Source: Bacteroidales bacterium (GTDB lineage Bacteria > Bacteroidota > Bacteroidia > Bacteroidales > UBA932). From it: 37,765 nt of DNA. Shown here piece after piece: positions 1-7,811 of the stretch. The position numbers and the translations under genes were made by a program. The notes below the pieces were generated by a model that worked only from the letters and a program-made list of their open reading frames with translations, was not told where the DNA came from and made no database searches. The stretch covers positions 93,643 through 131,407 of the forward strand of contig JALCSU010000002.1 of the NCBI GenBank assembly GCA_022653735.1, in the 5' to 3' direction. How positions within the stretch are numbered: position 1 is the stretch's first letter; each line of letters starts with the position of its first letter.

Positions 1-88
1 ATGCCGAACGACACGTACGGTAGTGTGAGAGGTCGGAAAACAAAAGTAGGAGGGAAACTCAACTATTTTTGTTTTCCTACTATTCGAT
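1..88 (+). mobile_element. 3' end of a group II intron (partial D5 and D6)
   Basis: The window opens inside what looks like the 3' end of a bacterial group II intron. ACGTACGGT at 12-20 reads as the 3' strand of domain V. GGTGTGAGAGG-like sequence (20-32) follows, then a long stem: GGAAAACAAAAGTAG (35-49) pairs with CTATTTTTGTTTTCC (63-77). After this domain VI-like stem comes CCTACTATTCGAT, resembling the usual 3' end with a branch-point A about 8-10 nt before a terminal AY, which puts the boundary near 88. The reverse transcriptase and the rest of the ribozyme would lie upstream of the window. The call rests on recalled consensus features; subclass cannot be decided. Confidence 0.6.
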
Positions 89-584
89 TTAGCAACATAT
101 TTGACGAAGTGCCTTATACACGACTCAAGGCCTGAAGCTCCTTGTCCGGTGTGGACGAACTGCTCTGTTTCTTCCAGGACCCGTGACGCACTTGGGGGCG
201 TTCATCCAAAGGCACTCACGTACTCACGATTATATTCTTAAACACAAAATTTTGGACTTGGTCCGTCAAAAGACAAATGTGTTGCGGCTTTCATGGAATT
301 CAAGCGTAGGTTGGAACGTCATTTTACAAACTGCGGTCCTTTCGGAGTCTTGTCCAATTTCAGCTACGAATTGTTTCCAATTGAGGGACTGCGACAAAGG
401 AGGACAGAAATCGCCGATGTCCATTGCAACGCCATCTCGCCCGAGTTCGTTTCGATTACACTCGCCCCAGCCAGTTTAGACTATATGTTTCAGGATTATC
501 TACAAGGTACTCACCCGGCTAGCTGCAATATGCTCATTATGAATATATTGCATTTGCGGCCAAAAGAATGCTGTCATAAAATCG
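89..584. other. gene-poor stretch downstream of the intron, possible gene remnant
   Basis: I find no convincing gene here. An open frame from 242 (first ATG 293) to 625 would encode about 110 residues and has a protein-like composition in its first 70 codons, but it has no promoter box near its ATG and no family I recognise. It also runs into the 62-bp repeat starting at 585. A second frame (about 100-240) is open but without motifs. The stretch could be the decayed 3' exon of a gene split by the intron. Confidence 0.3.
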
Positions 585-645
585 CAAGGAACTTTCGCAA
601 TGCCCTTTCTGCGCACGTCTGCTGATAGTTTCAAAAGTATCCTGT
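585..645 (+). repeat. family-1 62-bp element, distant copy
   Basis: This is a third copy of the element that brackets the first RAYT gene. Its right part TTTCAAAAGTATCCTGTT (629-646) is identical over 18 bp to the copy at 18383-18446 read on the minus strand. Its left end CAAGGAACTTTCGCAATGCC is a weaker match to ACAGGGTGCTTTGGGAATATGCC of the copy at 17245. Length is 61 bp against 62 bp for the other two. The middle is diverged. Confidence 0.6.
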
Positions 646-713
646 TGGGGACAATTCGTCCACCCACGGACACGGGCAGGAGGAGTGCGCTCATGGGTCC
701 ACCCTGACCGATA

Positions 714-780
714 GGGTAGGCAAGGAGTACTTTCCATGTACATGATAATCAATATGTTCGTTCGTGCCAATTGCTCACCC
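714..780. repeat. TGATAAT-core inverted-repeat element, long form
   Basis: The ends are GGGTAGGCAA (714-723) and TTGCTCACCC (771-780), an 8/10 terminal inverted repeat. The core TGATAATCAATAT starts 29 bp from the left end and leaves a 31-bp right arm. Total length is 67 bp. Arm lengths match the pair beside the second RAYT (28 and 30), although the terminal sequences differ. Confidence 0.5.
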
Positions 781-797
781 AGCTTGTTTTTTAATAT

Positions 798-853
798 GGG
801 TGAGCAACGCCCCTATTGATAATCAATTATTTACGAGGATGTTTTGCTCACCC
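798..853. repeat. TGATAAT-core inverted-repeat element, short form
   Basis: A perfect 10-bp terminal inverted repeat, GGGTGAGCAA (798-807) and TTGCTCACCC (844-853), encloses the core TTGATAATCAATTATTTA. The left arm before TGATAAT is 19 bp and the right arm 30 bp, total 56 bp. The left terminus is also the inverse of the right terminus of the preceding element (771-780), 17 bp away, so the two elements form a head-to-head array like a BIME. Confidence 0.6.
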
Positions 854-1129
854 CCTTGAGCCTGTGCGGTGCCTGCGGGGGGGCTGCGGAGCCTGTGCGG
901 AATGTTTTATCTGCAGTATTTCATGTACTGCAGCGCACTTATCGCTGTAAAGTTTGTCCCCGTCGGCATAGCCATGAAGCAGGTTAAGCAGCACCAGCGT
1001 AGCCGCCGGAGGACTAGTCCGTGCAATCAGCAGATATTCATGGCAACGCCGTGAAAGGGGCTTTGCACCTGCTCCTTTTTCATTGATGAATTTTCCGTCA
1101 TTTATCTTCCATGGTGAACAGGTATTCAC
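848..1129 (-). CDS. small hypothetical ORF (93 codons), doubtful
   Basis: The frame begins inside the 3' end of the rhamnosidase gene and ends in the repeat-rich stretch. The middle (roughly LLNLLHGYADGDKLYSDK) looks protein-like, but I recognise no family. There is no promoter box, the start overlaps another gene, and the stop lies in a G-rich stretch with a 12-bp direct repeat GAGCCTGTGCGG (858-869 and 889-900). A perfect inverted repeat CTGCAGTA/TACTGCAG lies at 911-933. It may be a gene fragment rather than an expressed gene. Confidence 0.2.
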   Translation of the reverse strand: MNTCSPWKINDGKFINEKGAGAKPLSRRCHEYLLIARTSPPAATLVLLNLLHGYADGDKLYSDKCAAVHEILQIKHSAQAPQPPRRHRTGSRG

Positions 1130-3857
1130 CGGATCCGATGTCGATTGAAGTCTCGCGTGTGGATGCCGATGTTCTCACGCCGTTCTCGTCCGTGACCCTG
1201 ACGCCAAAGTCGAAAATTTTGGAAGGATCAGTTTCTGGAACTATTACCGTGGCGGTGCAGTTGGATGGAATGGAAACCCTCAGCGAATATTTTCCCCCAT
1301 CTTTCTTCCACTCGCATCTTATCGTGCCATATGGAGATTCGTACGAGGTTTTCGCATAGGTGATGTCTCCCGTGATCTGAGGGTCAATGATTATGTGCTT
1401 GAATCCCACCGAAGACTCGCTTTGCCGTATGCCGCCCAGCCCGCTGAACAGCCATTCCATCAGATGCCCCAGCATGAAGTGATTGTTGGAGACGAAGCCG
1501 TAAGCCTGCCAGGACTCGGTAAGTGAAGTGGCTCCGTGAGCCAGCTGCCATCCGTATCCCGGAACATCGTATCTGCTGTTCATGTTGTATATCACGTCTG
1601 AGCGACCACCAGATTCCAGTGCCTGGAGTACGTAACGGTAGCCAACGTCTCCTGCCGTGAGGGCGTTACCCCTGGATTCGATGTCTCTGACTAGATTCTT
1701 CAATATGTCGTCTTCATATTCTTTGTCAATCAGTCCGACGTACAGCGGCATGGCGTTGGCAGTCTGGCTGTCTCGGTCAATCACGAGCTTGCCTTTGTCG
1801 AAATATCTGAGATTGAAAGATTCCTTTATCTCTTCAGCAAGCTTTGAGTATTTCTCCTGCGCGTCTTTCTCTCCGATCAGGGATGCGATTCTGGACATGA
1901 TTGAAACATCATAGTAGTAAATCGAAGTCGCAGTCACTCCGTTGGAGGTGAGCTGGGAACGACCAGGGGAGTCCGGCCCGATGTCAAACCAGTCGCCCAG
2001 CCCGTAGGAAATAATGTTTCCATCGGCTTTTGACGAGAGATACTCGACATATCGCCTCATGGCAGGGAAGTATTGGCGGAGAAGATTCTCGTCTCCGTAG
2101 AACTGATAAGCATACCAAGCGGAGATGATGAACGCGCTTCCCCATTCCGGAGTGTCTTCGAAGCCTTCCACGAAGCGGACGTATTCCGGGGCGATGGTCG
2201 GGATGCAGCCATCGTCTCTCTGAGAGACTGCCATGTCATGCATTATTTTCTCGTACATTCGCGACAGATCGTACCTGTACTGAAGAGAATATTGCATCAG
2301 ATGGGCCTGTTCCAGCCATCCGAGCTTCTCTCTGTGAGGGCAGTCCGTGAGGACGCTTGCCATGTTGCTTCTCATTGCCCAGTCTATCAGCTCGTAAATC
2401 TGATTGAAAAGCGGCTTTGAGCAGCTGAACGTTCCTGCCTCAGGGGCAGAGTTGCAGGTATGAATCCCGCACAAGGAAATGACTTCCGGCAGTCCCGATG
2501 GATTCTCTTCTCCGGACGGGACGGCTCCCTCAACCTGCACGTAACGGAAACCGTAATATGAAAATTGAGGCTGCCATGTCGCTGTGCCTCTCCCGTCAGT
2601 TGTGTATTTGAAGTAGTATGGCTGGCCGGATGCGCTCTGGTTCACCGTGCTGTCCGGGTTCAGAAGCTCTGCGGGACGCAATATTATCTCCCCAGCCTTG
2701 TCTGACTTCACGCAGATTCGCACAATCCCTGATGCGTTCTGGCCCAGGTCATAGAGCCAGCCGCTTTTGTTGCGGTATTTCCTTACGACAGGAATCACAG
2801 AATGGAAAGCCAGAGGCGTTGACCTGGAAGATATCAGCTTTCCATGATATTCGGTTGGCATGGCATGGCTCCAGCCCTCATCGTTGAAGCCTTTGTCCTT
2901 CCACCCGGCGATTTCTTTCCTTGAATCATAATCCTCCCCTCCGTAGATGCTGGAGAATGTGATGGGGCTAGGAGCCGTGCGCCAATATTCGTCCGAAATG
3001 ATGTTCTCGACTGTGCCGTCGGAATATTCAATCCTAAGCAGCATCTTCATCTTTGGAGCTCCAAGGGATAGGGTCAGCTTGAAATAACGTTCGTTGGGAA
3101 TATTATAGAAACCGTTCCCTAGCATCATGCCTAGCACATTCTCGCCTGGGGAGAGCATCTGCGTCACGTCGAACGTGACATAGAGGGCCTCTTTGCTGAA
3201 CAGGGTCCAGCCAGGGTCGAGGAAATGGTCACCGGCTTTCTTGCCATTCAGGGAAAAATCGAACTGTCCAAGACCGGCTACGAAGGCATCTGCGTGTTTC
3301 ACATTTTTCTTGACCTGGAAAGATTTTCGGAACTGAGGAAGCTGGTAGAATCCGTTCTTTTTATCTCCGAGCATCTTCTGTGCTGTTCCTAATCCATGAT
3401 AGCCAGGAAATATATATTCTTCAGGCCTGTCGTTCTCCATGGCAATCCATTTCGCCCCTTGCCAGTCGCTCTCGGAAAGGATGCCCATCGAGAATCGCTG
3501 AATCTCGCTCCATTGCGAAACCCTTCCCTTCTCGTCCCATGCGCGAACCTTCCATTCGTAATGCCCGAAAGATTTGAGAGACTGTCCTGAGTAGGGAATC
3601 AGGACAGAATTCTCAGATTTGACTTTCCCGCTGTCCCATATCACCTTCCCAGCTTCGTAAGCCATGATCTGGTAGGCGGACTGGACATATCCCCGTTCGG
3701 GACGGTTGCACTTCCAGCTGAATCTTGGAGCGGTGGTCTCGACGCCAGCTGGATTAGCCTCGAATTCGCAAGTCAGTCCATATAGTGAGAAAGCGGTGGC
3801 TGCGATTGCCTGTGAAGAGAAGAAAATTGCTGTGATTATTAGGCAGATGTGTTTCAT
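1098..3857 (-). CDS. secreted alpha-L-rhamnosidase, GH78
   Basis: This 919-residue enzyme should cleave terminal alpha-L-rhamnose from plant or microbial glycans in the periplasm or at the cell surface. Residues 1-20 form a signal peptide ending AIAA. A fibronectin-like Bacteroidetes rhamnosidase N-terminal module follows (about 25-125), then the beta-sandwich with GQFDFSLNGKKAGD near 197-210. The (alpha/alpha)6 barrel carries DCPHREKLGW (505-514), matching the family's DCPxRxERxGW acid-residue motif, and SLTESW around 778-783, where Glu781 is the probable base. The C-terminal beta domain completes the usual architecture. It is the last gene of a unit, 15 bp after the GH27 gene, so the two enzymes are probably co-expressed and may act on the same heteroglycan. 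No SusCD pair is visible. Confidence 0.93.
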   Translation of the reverse strand: MKHICLIITAIFFSSQAIAATAFSLYGLTCEFEANPAGVETTAPRFSWKCNRPERGYVQSAYQIMAYEAGKVIWDSGKVKSENSVLIPYSGQSLKSFGHYEWKVRAWDEKGRVSQWSEIQRFSMGILSESDWQGAKWIAMENDRPEEYIFPGYHGLGTAQKMLGDKKNGFYQLPQFRKSFQVKKNVKHADAFVAGLGQFDFSLNGKKAGDHFLDPGWTLFSKEALYVTFDVTQMLSPGENVLGMMLGNGFYNIPNERYFKLTLSLGAPKMKMLLRIEYSDGTVENIISDEYWRTAPSPITFSSIYGGEDYDSRKEIAGWKDKGFNDEGWSHAMPTEYHGKLISSRSTPLAFHSVIPVVRKYRNKSGWLYDLGQNASGIVRICVKSDKAGEIILRPAELLNPDSTVNQSASGQPYYFKYTTDGRGTATWQPQFSYYGFRYVQVEGAVPSGEENPSGLPEVISLCGIHTCNSAPEAGTFSCSKPLFNQIYELIDWAMRSNMASVLTDCPHREKLGWLEQAHLMQYSLQYRYDLSRMYEKIMHDMAVSQRDDGCIPTIAPEYVRFVEGFEDTPEWGSAFIISAWYAYQFYGDENLLRQYFPAMRRYVEYLSSKADGNIISYGLGDWFDIGPDSPGRSQLTSNGVTATSIYYYDVSIMSRIASLIGEKDAQEKYSKLAEEIKESFNLRYFDKGKLVIDRDSQTANAMPLYVGLIDKEYEDDILKNLVRDIESRGNALTAGDVGYRYVLQALESGGRSDVIYNMNSRYDVPGYGWQLAHGATSLTESWQAYGFVSNNHFMLGHLMEWLFSGLGGIRQSESSVGFKHIIIDPQITGDITYAKTSYESPYGTIRCEWKKDGGKYSLRVSIPSNCTATVIVPETDPSKIFDFGVRVTDENGVRTSASTRETSIDIGSGEYLFTMEDK

Positions 3858-3872
3858 GTGGCGGTCGGTTAT

Positions 3873-5102
3873 CTATCTTCTTCCTTTTGATTTCACCGCA
3901 GTCGGGGTGAGGCGGGTCATCAGCACTCCGTGTGACGGGATGGTTGCGACGACATTTCGGTCGGTTTTGCCGATGTTCTTATGCTCCCAGAGGTCGCGGA
4001 CGTCGTACAGGCCTCCATCAAGCTCTGGAATATCCATCATGTTGTAATTGAGGCCCCACTCTTTTTCTGAGCGGTTGAAGAAGCACACTGCCCATTCGTC
4101 ATTGGATAGTTTCTTGACCCAAACCTGCTTGTCTCCCATCTCTACGGAGACGTGAGCCTGAACGCCCAGCGGATCCTGGTCAACGGCTATTGCCTCCTTG
4201 TTAGTGAGGATTGCCAAGGTCTCCTGAGGCATCGAACGCAAATCGTTGCCAGAGATGAGAGGGGCGGCGAGCATGCACCACATGGAGAAGTGAGAGACGT
4301 TTTCCGCAGGCGTAAGCCCTCCGTTCCCAACTTCCAGCATGTCGGGATCGTTCCAATGTCCAGGCCCGGCGAAAGGATAAAGGTCTCTGTTGGCGTCTAT
4401 GATGTTGATTACTCCCAGGCCTCCTTCCTTACTTTCTCCTCTGTCCCACCTGTCCCCGATGTCATAAGTGGTCCTCCACAGATGTCCCATTCCTTCTGCC
4501 CATTCCCAAGGCTTGGTGGTGCCCCATTCGCAGATGCTGAACACGATCGGCCTTCCGGCTGTCTTGATAGCCTCACGCATCGTGTGGTAAGCATTCCATG
4601 AATTCGCTTGGTTCTTGTAGCAGAAATCGTACTTCAGGTAGTCCACCCCGCTCCGGGCATAGAAAAGCGCATCTTGGAATTCGTGTCCCTGGCTTCCAGG
4701 GCGACCTGCGCAGGTTTTCTCCCCGACGCAAGAATATATCCCGAACTTGAGCCCCTTGGAGTGAATGTAATCAGCAACGTATTTTATTCCGTGAGGGAAT
4801 CTTTCGGGGTCGCAGACTATCCAGCCATCGGCATCCCTGTCTACCTGCCAGCAGTCATCCACGATAATATATTCATAACCGGCATCTTTCATCCCTGAGG
4901 ACACCATTGCGTCAGCTGTCTCCATAAGGAGCTTCTCGCTGACATTGCAATTGAATCTGTTCCAGCTGTTCCAGCCCATCGGAGGGGTTTTTGCCAGAGA
5001 CATGAACTGTTCCTGGGTCAGTGGGGTGGCCTTCTGGCTAGTCTGAGAAAACGCCGGCTGCATCAGGGCAGCGATGGCAAGCATGCATAAAATTCGTTTC
5101 AT
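3873..5102 (-). CDS. secreted alpha-galactosidase, GH27 (melibiase)
   Basis: This 409-residue enzyme has a signal peptide (1-20, ending AFSQ). The family start PPMGWNSWNRF is at 40-50, IIVDDCWQ at 79-86, and YLKYDFC at 155-161 with Asp159 as likely nucleophile. RTTYDIGD at 210-217 places Asp214 as likely acid/base. A C-terminal beta-sandwich ends the protein. It should release terminal alpha-linked galactose from galactomannan, raffinose-type or glycoprotein substrates; some family members act on alpha-N-acetylgalactosamine or beta-L-arabinopyranose, which sequence inspection cannot exclude. It lies 39 bp after the glycosyltransferase gene and 15 bp before the rhamnosidase gene. Confidence 0.93.
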   Translation of the reverse strand: MKRILCMLAIAALMQPAFSQTSQKATPLTQEQFMSLAKTPPMGWNSWNRFNCNVSEKLLMETADAMVSSGMKDAGYEYIIVDDCWQVDRDADGWIVCDPERFPHGIKYVADYIHSKGLKFGIYSCVGEKTCAGRPGSQGHEFQDALFYARSGVDYLKYDFCYKNQANSWNAYHTMREAIKTAGRPIVFSICEWGTTKPWEWAEGMGHLWRTTYDIGDRWDRGESKEGGLGVINIIDANRDLYPFAGPGHWNDPDMLEVGNGGLTPAENVSHFSMWCMLAAPLISGNDLRSMPQETLAILTNKEAIAVDQDPLGVQAHVSVEMGDKQVWVKKLSNDEWAVCFFNRSEKEWGLNYNMMDIPELDGGLYDVRDLWEHKNIGKTDRNVVATIPSHGVLMTRLTPTAVKSKGRR

Positions 5103-5141
5103 AATGGTTATTTGATGTTTATCGTAAAACTATGAGTTCTT

Positions 5142-6767
5142 CTATTCTTTTTCCAGCGCCACCAGCCAGTAGGTGCCGCAAGCCTTGTGAGGCATTGAGG
5201 AAACATATTCCTCGATGCCTTTTACTTTTCTGAAGCGGTTGGCGTCTGTGATTAAGTATTCAGCAGTGATTTTTCCCTCGCCGAGGTCTTTCTGGAAGCC
5301 TTCCAGGTCTTTTCCGTAATCCTTCACCGTGCGGCCAAGATACACGTCCATGTTCTCTGCGCTTCGTATGTTCACGGCAACGACTTCTGCCCCATCAGGA
5401 ATCAATTTCGCAAAATTGCCGAATCCGGCATAATCGTTGATTTTCGGCATCAGGAATGACACCGTGAAGGCGAAAAGCAGGATTGTCACCCCTTGTGCGA
5501 TGACCGGCTTTTCCCAGCCGCTGCGGAAGGTAAGAATTAATGAATATATCGACCCTGTCGCCAGAATAATCAGCCCGATCACGATGAGAGGGGAGGTGGC
5601 GAATGAATATGAAGATGTCATATTCCTGACTATATCATATTCTTTGAATATGGTTAATGCCAGCGCCCCTGCGATGCCGACTATGGCTAGCAGAACCATC
5701 GGAACGGCCAAGCTCCATTTCATCCAGCTGCGCCAGCCGAATCGATCTTTGATGAATATGAATAAGTAGGCCATCAGAGGATATATCGGAAGCATGTAGA
5801 TGGCCAGTTTTCCGCTGAATGCCGTCAGCATCACGAAAGTCGCGACTATTCCGGTCAGGAAAAATGTCTCCAGCTCGCTACGGCTCTTTTCTTTGTTGAA
5901 GAAAGAAGCAATCAAGGCCCCCGCAAGCAGCAGGCACCATGGGGCGATGCTGTACCATATTGTTATAAAATAGTAATATATCGGAGCTTTGTGATGGAAC
6001 GAGTTCACCGCCCGCCCGAATGTCTGGTGGAACAGGAGGTCGCTCAGGTAGGATTTTCCACCGTCGGCGTAAACCCCTGCGAACCACAGCAGGCACAGCC
6101 CTGCGATTATTCCCCAGGTCTTCCAGCCTAGATATTTCCCAACCAAGCGTCCTTTGCGGACAATCAGCAGGAAGCATATTATCGTAATTGGCGGCATCAG
6201 CAACCCTACTGGACCTTTAGTGAAAACAGCCAAGAAAATCCATATCGGCAGCAGAAAGCTCTGTTTCTTGAATGAACCGATACCGGAATACATCATCCAG
6301 AACGATCGTAGTGCCAGTATTATGAACAGGCACATCAGCATGTCCATACGGACGAAAATAGAACAGCCTAGGAACAGAAAACAGGTGAGCAGTATGAGTG
6401 CGGCGCCGGCTCGCTCCAGAGGCTTCTGCAGGAGGCCTGTAGATTTACGTAGCCAGTCATCCACTGCCCAGATGATCAGGTAGGCAGGAATTAGCGAGAA
6501 CAACGCAAGAAACGGCATGCAGCTGTTTCCAAACAGTGCCCTGCCCAGCATGACAATCCAGAGGTAAAGCGGCGGCTTGTCGGCGTAGGGCGCTCCGTGG
6601 TTCGTAAAAGCGAAGAACTGGCCATTTTCAATGGCTTCGTCCGCTATGCTTAGGTATTTGAGCTCGTTGTCCGGCGAGAAATCTCGCAGGAACATTATAG
6701 GTAACAGACACAGAGTGGCCAGAATGAATACGGCTCCTAGTGGATGGTCTTGCAGAAATCTTTTCAT
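5142..6767 (-). CDS. ArnT/PMT-type integral membrane glycosyltransferase (GT83/GT39-like)
   Basis: This 541-residue protein has about a dozen hydrophobic segments. The N-terminal signature includes DFSPDNELKYLSIADEA with the acidic pair expected of the first periplasmic loop, followed by GAPYADKPPLYLW, typical of ArnT and related polyprenyl-phosphate-sugar transferases. It should move a sugar from undecaprenyl phosphate to a lipid or protein acceptor on the outer face of the inner membrane; acceptor and sugar are unknown. A -7 box (6778-6785) lies only 11 nt before the ATG, so the gene has its own promoter. Its link to the two glycosidases downstream rests on spacing alone; it may be a separate function. 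Confidence 0.82.
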   Translation of the reverse strand: MKRFLQDHPLGAVFILATLCLLPIMFLRDFSPDNELKYLSIADEAIENGQFFAFTNHGAPYADKPPLYLWIVMLGRALFGNSCMPFLALFSLIPAYLIIWAVDDWLRKSTGLLQKPLERAGAALILLTCFLFLGCSIFVRMDMLMCLFIILALRSFWMMYSGIGSFKKQSFLLPIWIFLAVFTKGPVGLLMPPITIICFLLIVRKGRLVGKYLGWKTWGIIAGLCLLWFAGVYADGGKSYLSDLLFHQTFGRAVNSFHHKAPIYYYFITIWYSIAPWCLLLAGALIASFFNKEKSRSELETFFLTGIVATFVMLTAFSGKLAIYMLPIYPLMAYLFIFIKDRFGWRSWMKWSLAVPMVLLAIVGIAGALALTIFKEYDIVRNMTSSYSFATSPLIVIGLIILATGSIYSLILTFRSGWEKPVIAQGVTILLFAFTVSFLMPKINDYAGFGNFAKLIPDGAEVVAVNIRSAENMDVYLGRTVKDYGKDLEGFQKDLGEGKITAEYLITDANRFRKVKGIEEYVSSMPHKACGTYWLVALEKE

Positions 6768-6777
6768 ATCTAAAGAC

Positions 6778-6785
6778 CAAATTTA
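6778..6785 (-). promoter_or_regulatory. -7 box of the glycosyltransferase unit
   Basis: TAAATTTG on the minus strand fits TAnnTTTG exactly. The start codon at 6767 is 11 nt past the box, so the leader is only a few nucleotides long. Confidence 0.6.
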
Positions 6786-6828
6786 GCATCTTTCGCGTCC
6801 TTTCCCAATTTTTTCATGAATATATAAA

Positions 6829-6930
6829 ATTCAAAGCCCGCTTCGCAGCGGGCTTTAATGGTTAGTTAGTAGTGTATTTACCTTTTCTTATGAAAGAAGG
6901 TTGATTGTAGTTAGAGTGTTAAATCATTTC
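6829..6930 (-). ncRNA. candidate small RNA with own promoter and terminator
   Basis: Between trmD and the glycosyltransferase gene the minus strand has TACATTTG (6943-6936), a full match to the -7 consensus. About 100 nt later comes a strong hairpin, AAAGCCCGC...GCGGGCTTT (6833-6856), followed by a T-rich stretch. The next gene has its own promoter beyond the hairpin, so this is a free-standing short transcript rather than an obvious leader. The segment has no long open frame and contains a small hairpin, CCTTCTTTCATAAGAAAAGG. Function is unknown. Confidence 0.5.
6833..6856 (-). terminator. rho-independent terminator of the small-RNA locus
   Basis: A GC-rich stem AAAGCCCGC/GCGGGCTTT with a short loop is followed on the minus strand by GAATTTTAT. 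It would also stop read-through from trmD. Confidence 0.7.
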
Positions 6931-6935
6931 AATTG

Positions 6936-6943
6936 CAAATGTA
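6936..6943 (-). promoter_or_regulatory. -7 box of the candidate small RNA
   Basis: TACATTTG on the minus strand, with T-rich sequence and TTGAAA upstream at the expected -33 distance. Predicted start of transcription is near 6929. Confidence 0.55.
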
Positions 6944-6993
6944 ACGAAAAAATCGTTTCAAGCAAGGATTTTCTCGAAAAAAATTTAAACGTT

Positions 6994-7704
6994 TTATCTT
7001 AGAAGGCTCTTTTTGAATTGATTATTAATGCTTTTCAGAAGTTCAGGCCTTCTCTCTTTTGTCCGTTGCAAAGCCTGTTCCTCCTGCCAGTCTCTGATAA
7101 GTTTCGGATTGCCGCTCAGAAGCACTTCTGGGACTTTCCAGCCTTTGTAATCTGCGGGTCTCGTGTAGACCGGAGGGGATAGCAGGCCATCTTGAAAACT
7201 GTCGCTCAGGGCAGACGTCTCATCCGTAAGCGCTCCTGGAAGCAGCCTGACGATGGAATCGGCTAACAGAGCAGCAGGAATTTCACCTCCGCTGACCACG
7301 TAATCCCCGACGGAGATTTCCCGCGTTATGAGGTGTTCCCTTATCCTTTCGTCTATTCCTTTATAATGGCCGCAAAGAAGCATTATGTTATTAAGAAGAG
7401 ACAACTCGTTAGAAATGCCCTGATTAAGAAGTTCCCCGTCTGGCGACAGATAGATTATCTCGTCGTAATCTCGTTCCGACCTCAACTCATTTATCATCCT
7501 CTCCACTGGTTCCACCATCATCACCATGCCGGCATCTCCGCCATAGGAATAGTCGTCCACCGTCGCCCGAGAGCCGATTCCATATTTCCTGATATTGTGA
7601 ACGTGGATTTCGACCAAGCCTTTCTTGATGGCTCGTCCCACTATCGAATATTTCAAAGGGCTTTCCAGTAGTTCTGGAACGACCGAAAGAATATCAATCC
7701 TCAT
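6994..7704 (-). CDS. trmD: tRNA (guanine-37 N1)-methyltransferase
   Basis: This 236-residue protein is a standard-length TrmD. It methylates G37 next to the anticodon of tRNAs reading CNN codons, using S-adenosylmethionine, which prevents +1 frameshifting. The trefoil-knot SPOUT core is evident: DDYSYGGDAGMVM (about 50-62), YLSPDGE, LLCGHYKGIDERI and ISVGDYVVSGGE. The flexible C-terminal domain ends ERRPELL. The gene is monocistronic, not in the rpsP-rimM-rplS operon common in other phyla. It starts 12 nt from a -7 box and diverges from the DUF349-yidC unit. Confidence 0.97.
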   Translation of the reverse strand: MRIDILSVVPELLESPLKYSIVGRAIKKGLVEIHVHNIRKYGIGSRATVDDYSYGGDAGMVMMVEPVERMINELRSERDYDEIIYLSPDGELLNQGISNELSLLNNIMLLCGHYKGIDERIREHLITREISVGDYVVSGGEIPAALLADSIVRLLPGALTDETSALSDSFQDGLLSPPVYTRPADYKGWKVPEVLLSGNPKLIRDWQEEQALQRTKERRPELLKSINNQFKKSLLR

Positions 7705-7722
7705 ATTTTATATTCATTTTCG

Positions 7723-7730
7723 CAAAATTA
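7723..7730 (-). promoter_or_regulatory. -7 box of trmD
   Basis: TAATTTTG on the minus strand, an exact TAnnTTTG. Predicted leader is about 12 nt. Confidence 0.6.
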
Positions 7731-7752
7731 GAGAATTTAACTGAAAATTAAG

Positions 7753-7760
7753 TATATTTG
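7753..7760 (+). promoter_or_regulatory. -7 box of the DUF349-yidC-yggS unit
   Basis: TATATTTG, an exact consensus match; the predicted leader to the ATG at 7812 is about 45 nt. It is back to back with the trmD promoter. Confidence 0.6.
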
Positions 7761-7811
7761 TAAGTTGCAAATTGAATCGCAGCTTTTTAGAAACTCAAAA
7801 AACATTGCCTT

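Noticed and set aside
183..625. Two overlapping plus-strand open frames as genes
   Set aside because: No promoter box near either start, no motif, composition changes along the frame, and one runs into the 62-bp element.
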